Below, piece by piece: positions 3,760 through 5,927 of a stretch of 5,927 nt of DNA (the first letter of the stretch is position 1; each line of letters begins with the position of its first letter). The position numbers and the translations under genes are program-made. This DNA comes from JACQLN01 sp049274895 (GTDB lineage Bacteria; Patescibacteriota; Minisyncoccia; JACQLN01), in assembly GCA_049274895.1 (NCBI GenBank), contig JBASTM010000019.1, forward strand, positions 1-5,927, in the 5' to 3' direction. Under the pieces are notes generated by a model. The model was not told the origin of the DNA. It was given only the letters and a program-made list of their open reading frames with translations, and searched no databases.

Positions 3760-5286
3760 ATGATTACTCAAACCCAAAATCAAAATTTGAATGTAGCCCC
3801 AACCGAAGTCAGACCTCCGATAGTGGTGGTCATGGGCCACGTGGACCACGGCAAAACCACGATCTTGGATGCTATCAGGGAAACCGAAGTGGCTGAAGGC
3901 GAAGCCGGCGGCATCACCCAAAGCATCGGCGCTTACGAGACGGTTCATAACGGCCACAAAATCACTTTCATAGACACACCCGGACACGAGGCCTTTTTTG
4001 CCATGCGGGAACACGGCGTAAAAGTGGCCGACGTGGCTTTGCTGGTGGTGGCGGCCGACGACGGCGTCCAGCCGCAAACCGAGGAGGTTATCAAACATAT
4101 TTTAGAAACGAAAGTGCCTTTTATTGTGGTCATTAACAAAATAGACAAGAGTGGTGTGGTTATAGATAAAGTCAAAAAAGAGCTTTCCGAAAAAGGCGTG
4201 CTGATAGAAGAATGGGGCGGCCAGGTGCCGGTGGCCTTGGTTTCGGCCCGCGACAAAAAAGGCATCAGCGAGCTTTTGGATTTGATTTTACTGGTGGCCG
4301 AAATGGAAGAATTGAAATACAACCCCGCCAAAACAGGCGAGGGCTATGTCATCGAATCGCATTTTGACGCCAAAAAAGGTGTGGTCGCCACCATCATTGT
4401 CACCGATGGCGTTTTAAGATCGGGTGATCTTATTGTCTGCGGCACGGCTTACGGTCCCATAAAGTTTATGGAAGGTGACAATGGTGAGGTTATAACCGAA
4501 GCTTGCCCGGCCCGCCCGGTGCGGGTGGTGGGCCTCGCCGAGACAGTGCCTATGATAGGAGAAAAATGTGTTGTTGTGGCTGATGTCTCCACCGCCGGCG
4601 AAATAGTGGTGGAGCACCAAAAAAGGCATGAAGAATTTTTAGCCAAAATCAAAATTGAACCCTCAGGCCAGCCCAAGGTTTTAACTATTGTGGTCAAGGC
4701 AACGGCTTTGGGTTGTTTGGACGCGTTGGTGAACGCCTTAAAGCAGATAAAATCGGATAGAGTCGGCTTAAAACTCTTAAAATGCGATGTGGGCGACATT
4801 GGCCAAGCCGATGTGAAAAAAGCCGAAACTTCGGGGGCTAAAATTATCGGTTTTAGGGTTAAGGCCGGTAAAGAAACCTTAAATTATGCCGATCAGCGCG
4901 GCATTGAGATAAAGATTTTTGATATTATTTATGACTTTGTGGCCGGGGTTAAAGTTTTTATGTCGCACTTGCTGGACCCGGAAGTTTTTAAGAATGAAAT
5001 CGGCAAAATAGAAATCCTGGCCCTATTCAAGGCCGACAAATCCAGAATGATTGTGGGCGGCAAGGTGTTTTCCGGTAAGCTGGTTAAGGGCCTAAAGTTT
5101 GAGATCCAAAGAAAAGGTGTGGCTGTCGGCTCCGGCAGAATCACTAATCTTCAAAAAGATAAAGAACCCCAAGATGAGGTGCGCGAAGGCAACGAAGCCG
5201 GTTTGCAAATTGAGAGCAGCGCTGCGGTTGAAGTGGGCGATATCTTGATTGGATTTGAAGAGGAGAAAAGGTATCCGGAACTCTAA
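3760..5286 (+). CDS. infB: translation initiation factor IF-2 (short form)
   Basis: IF-2 is the ribosome-bound GTPase that brings initiator tRNA to the 30S subunit and promotes 50S joining. From the ATG at 3760 it is 508 aa, far shorter than the 700-900 aa of most bacteria. It begins its G domain after about 20 residues, so the IF2-N and long N-terminal domains are absent. G motifs: GHVDHGKT (26-33), GGITQ (50-54), DTPGH (72-76), NKID (126-129), SAR (162-164). Then come the beta-barrel domain II, the C1 region (VVKATALGCLDAL, IGFRV) and the C2 barrel ending in VEVGDILIGFEEEKRYPEL. Switch II reads AFFAMREHGVKVAD where RARGA is usual. In C2 the two conserved cysteines of the fMet pocket are Gly434 and Ala480. 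The start is uncertain: TTG at 3745 adds five residues and has the better SD-like spacing, ATG is the better codon. rbfA follows after one base. Confidence 0.96.
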   Translation: MITQTQNQNLNVAPTEVRPPIVVVMGHVDHGKTTILDAIRETEVAEGEAGGITQSIGAYETVHNGHKITFIDTPGHEAFFAMREHGVKVADVALLVVAADDGVQPQTEEVIKHILETKVPFIVVINKIDKSGVVIDKVKKELSEKGVLIEEWGGQVPVALVSARDKKGISELLDLILLVAEMEELKYNPAKTGEGYVIESHFDAKKGVVATIIVTDGVLRSGDLIVCGTAYGPIKFMEGDNGEVITEACPARPVRVVGLAETVPMIGEKCVVVADVSTAGEIVVEHQKRHEEFLAKIKIEPSGQPKVLTIVVKATALGCLDALVNALKQIKSDRVGLKLLKCDVGDIGQADVKKAETSGAKIIGFRVKAGKETLNYADQRGIEIKIFDIIYDFVAGVKVFMSHLLDPEVFKNEIGKIEILALFKADKSRMIVGGKVFSGKLVKGLKFEIQRKGVAVGSGRITNLQKDKEPQDEVREGNEAGLQIESSAAVEVGDILIGFEEEKRYPEL

Positions 5287-5287
5287 A

Positions 5288-5623
5288 ATGAAGTCTAGGA
5301 GACTAGAAAAAATAAACGAACTCATCCATCGCTTTATCAGTGATCTAATCCGTCGGGAGTTAGATACTGATGCTTTGGTTACCGTGGCCAGAGTGGAAAC
5401 TTCGGCCAATGGTCAGCACGGTACCATCAGTATCACTGTTTTTCCTTTTGATAAGTCGGCGGAGGTTGAAAAGGAGATAGCCAAGAATATTTACGAAATC
5501 CAGCAAAAACTTAACCGCGGCTTAAGAATGCGCCCAGTGCCCAAAATAAGGTTCCAATTGGACGAATCGGAAGAGAAAGGAGGTAGGATTTTGGATGTTA
5601 TTAAAAAAGCGCCGAAGGGTTAG
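5288..5623 (+). CDS. rbfA: 30S ribosome-binding factor A
   Basis: RbfA is a small KH-like protein that binds the immature 30S subunit near the 16S rRNA 5' end and helps its final maturation. The 111-aa product has the family shape. The basic N-terminal helix region (RRLEKINELIHRFISDLIRREL, residues 4-25) is followed by a strand with VTVARVETSANGQHGTISI (31-49), a helix (EVEKEIAKNIYEIQQKLNRGL, 59-79), and the hallmark RPVPKIRFQLDESEEKGGRI (82-101). The start ATG is one base after the infB stop, so translation is probably coupled; AAGG at about 5268-5271 is too far to be a normal SD. infB-rbfA order is the classical one, although nusA and truB are not seen. The TAG stop interlocks with the uppS stop on the other strand. 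Confidence 0.95.
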   Translation: MKSRRLEKINELIHRFISDLIRRELDTDALVTVARVETSANGQHGTISITVFPFDKSAEVEKEIAKNIYEIQQKLNRGLRMRPVPKIRFQLDESEEKGGRILDVIKKAPKG

Positions 5624-5927
5624 GCACCCAGGCGGCGCGGAGCGGCGGAGTAGGCGAGCAGAGCTTGAGCGAGCTCTTTTTTGTTAAAATCGGGCCATAA
5701 GGTCGGGGTAAAATAAAGATGGCTGTTGGCCACATCCCACATCATAAAGCCGGCGCTCCAATGTGGCTCGCCGCCGGTGCGGATGACCAAATCCACCGCG
5801 GGTAAATCTTTGGTGTAGAGATATTTTTTTATGAGTTCGGGCGTGGGTTTTGCGGCGGGGGTTTTTTGGCACATCTGCTCAAGCGCCTCAAGCATTTCGG
5901 TGCGGCCGTCGTAGGCCAATAACAAAG
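5620..5927 (-). CDS. uppS: isoprenyl transferase / undecaprenyl diphosphate synthase, C-terminal part
   Basis: The minus-strand frame stays open to the window edge, so about the first half is missing; 101 codons plus TAA remain. UppS condenses isopentenyl diphosphates onto farnesyl diphosphate to make the C55 lipid carrier for cell-wall precursors, at the cytosolic face of the membrane. Visible cis-prenyltransferase landmarks, counted from the first full codon, are AYDGRTEM (4-11), DLVIRTGGEPHWSAGF (45-60), MMWDVANSHLYFTPTLWPDF (61-80) and the closing YSAAPRR (92-98). The usual second Arg of the RxxxxxRxS diphosphate-binding motif is His55 here (Arg49 is kept). Chain length of the product cannot be read from this fragment. 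It converges on rbfA with a 4-base overlap of the stop codons and no terminator between them. Confidence 0.92.
   Translation of the reverse strand, partial: LLLAYDGRTEMLEALEQMCQKTPAAKPTPELIKKYLYTKDLPAVDLVIRTGGEPHWSAGFMMWDVANSHLYFTPTLWPDFNKKELAQALLAYSAAPRRLGA

Noticed and set aside
3703..4331. Long minus-strand frames opposite infB (3703-4098, 3945-4331)
   Set aside because: They mirror the highly conserved IF-2 G domain on the plus strand, and have no family motif or start signals.

Overview
The window looks like chromosomal DNA from a Candidate Phyla Radiation bacterium (Patescibacteria, most likely Parcubacteria-like). This is inferred from the gene types, not from a search. The supporting signs are a very short IF-2 that starts almost directly at its G domain, a divergent UppS with a Trp-rich active-site segment, a small MazG-like protein with Cys-rich tails, compact overlapping housekeeping genes with weak or absent Shine-Dalgarno sites, and intergenic DNA full of GC-rich hairpins built on TTCG/GAGCGAG words.

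Layout. (1) 38-125: a complete tRNA-Ser(GGA) with encoded CCA. (2) 126-324: a leader region with a GC-rich palindrome, a good extended -10 promoter (240-268), and a 5'-UTR hairpin flanked by a 9-nt direct repeat. (3) 325-1225: a two-gene operon encoding an unrecognised 89-aa Trp/Glu-rich protein and a COG4339-type HD phosphohydrolase. It has strong SD sites, ends in a textbook terminator with a GCAA tetraloop (1227-1265), and its codon use differs from the rest of the window. (4) 1266-1574: about 300 nt without a gene but crowded with perfect inverted repeats. One set folds on paper into a three-way junction (1463-1563). (5) 1575-3678: a promoter that seems to give a nearly leaderless mRNA, then a MazG-like protein that is an internal tandem duplication with one catalytically plausible half, overlapping murC by one base (TAATG). 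(6) 3679-3759: a leader with two T tracts that look like weak terminators. (7) 3760-5623: infB and rbfA, one nucleotide apart. (8) 5620-5927, minus strand: the C-terminal part of uppS, convergent with rbfA; the stop codons interlock.

How the genes fit together. murC (peptidoglycan precursor ligation) and uppS (lipid carrier for cell-wall precursors) both serve the envelope. infB and rbfA form the conserved translation-initiation/30S-maturation pair, here without nusA next to them. The MazG-like protein may clean up nucleotides, but its link to murC is only positional. The HD operon beside the tRNA gene looks like an acquired accessory cassette.

The items most worth a second look are the structured intergenic element at about 1392-1563, the duplicated Cys-tailed MazG protein, the foreign-looking HD cassette with its elaborate leader, and the altered fMet-pocket residues of IF-2.
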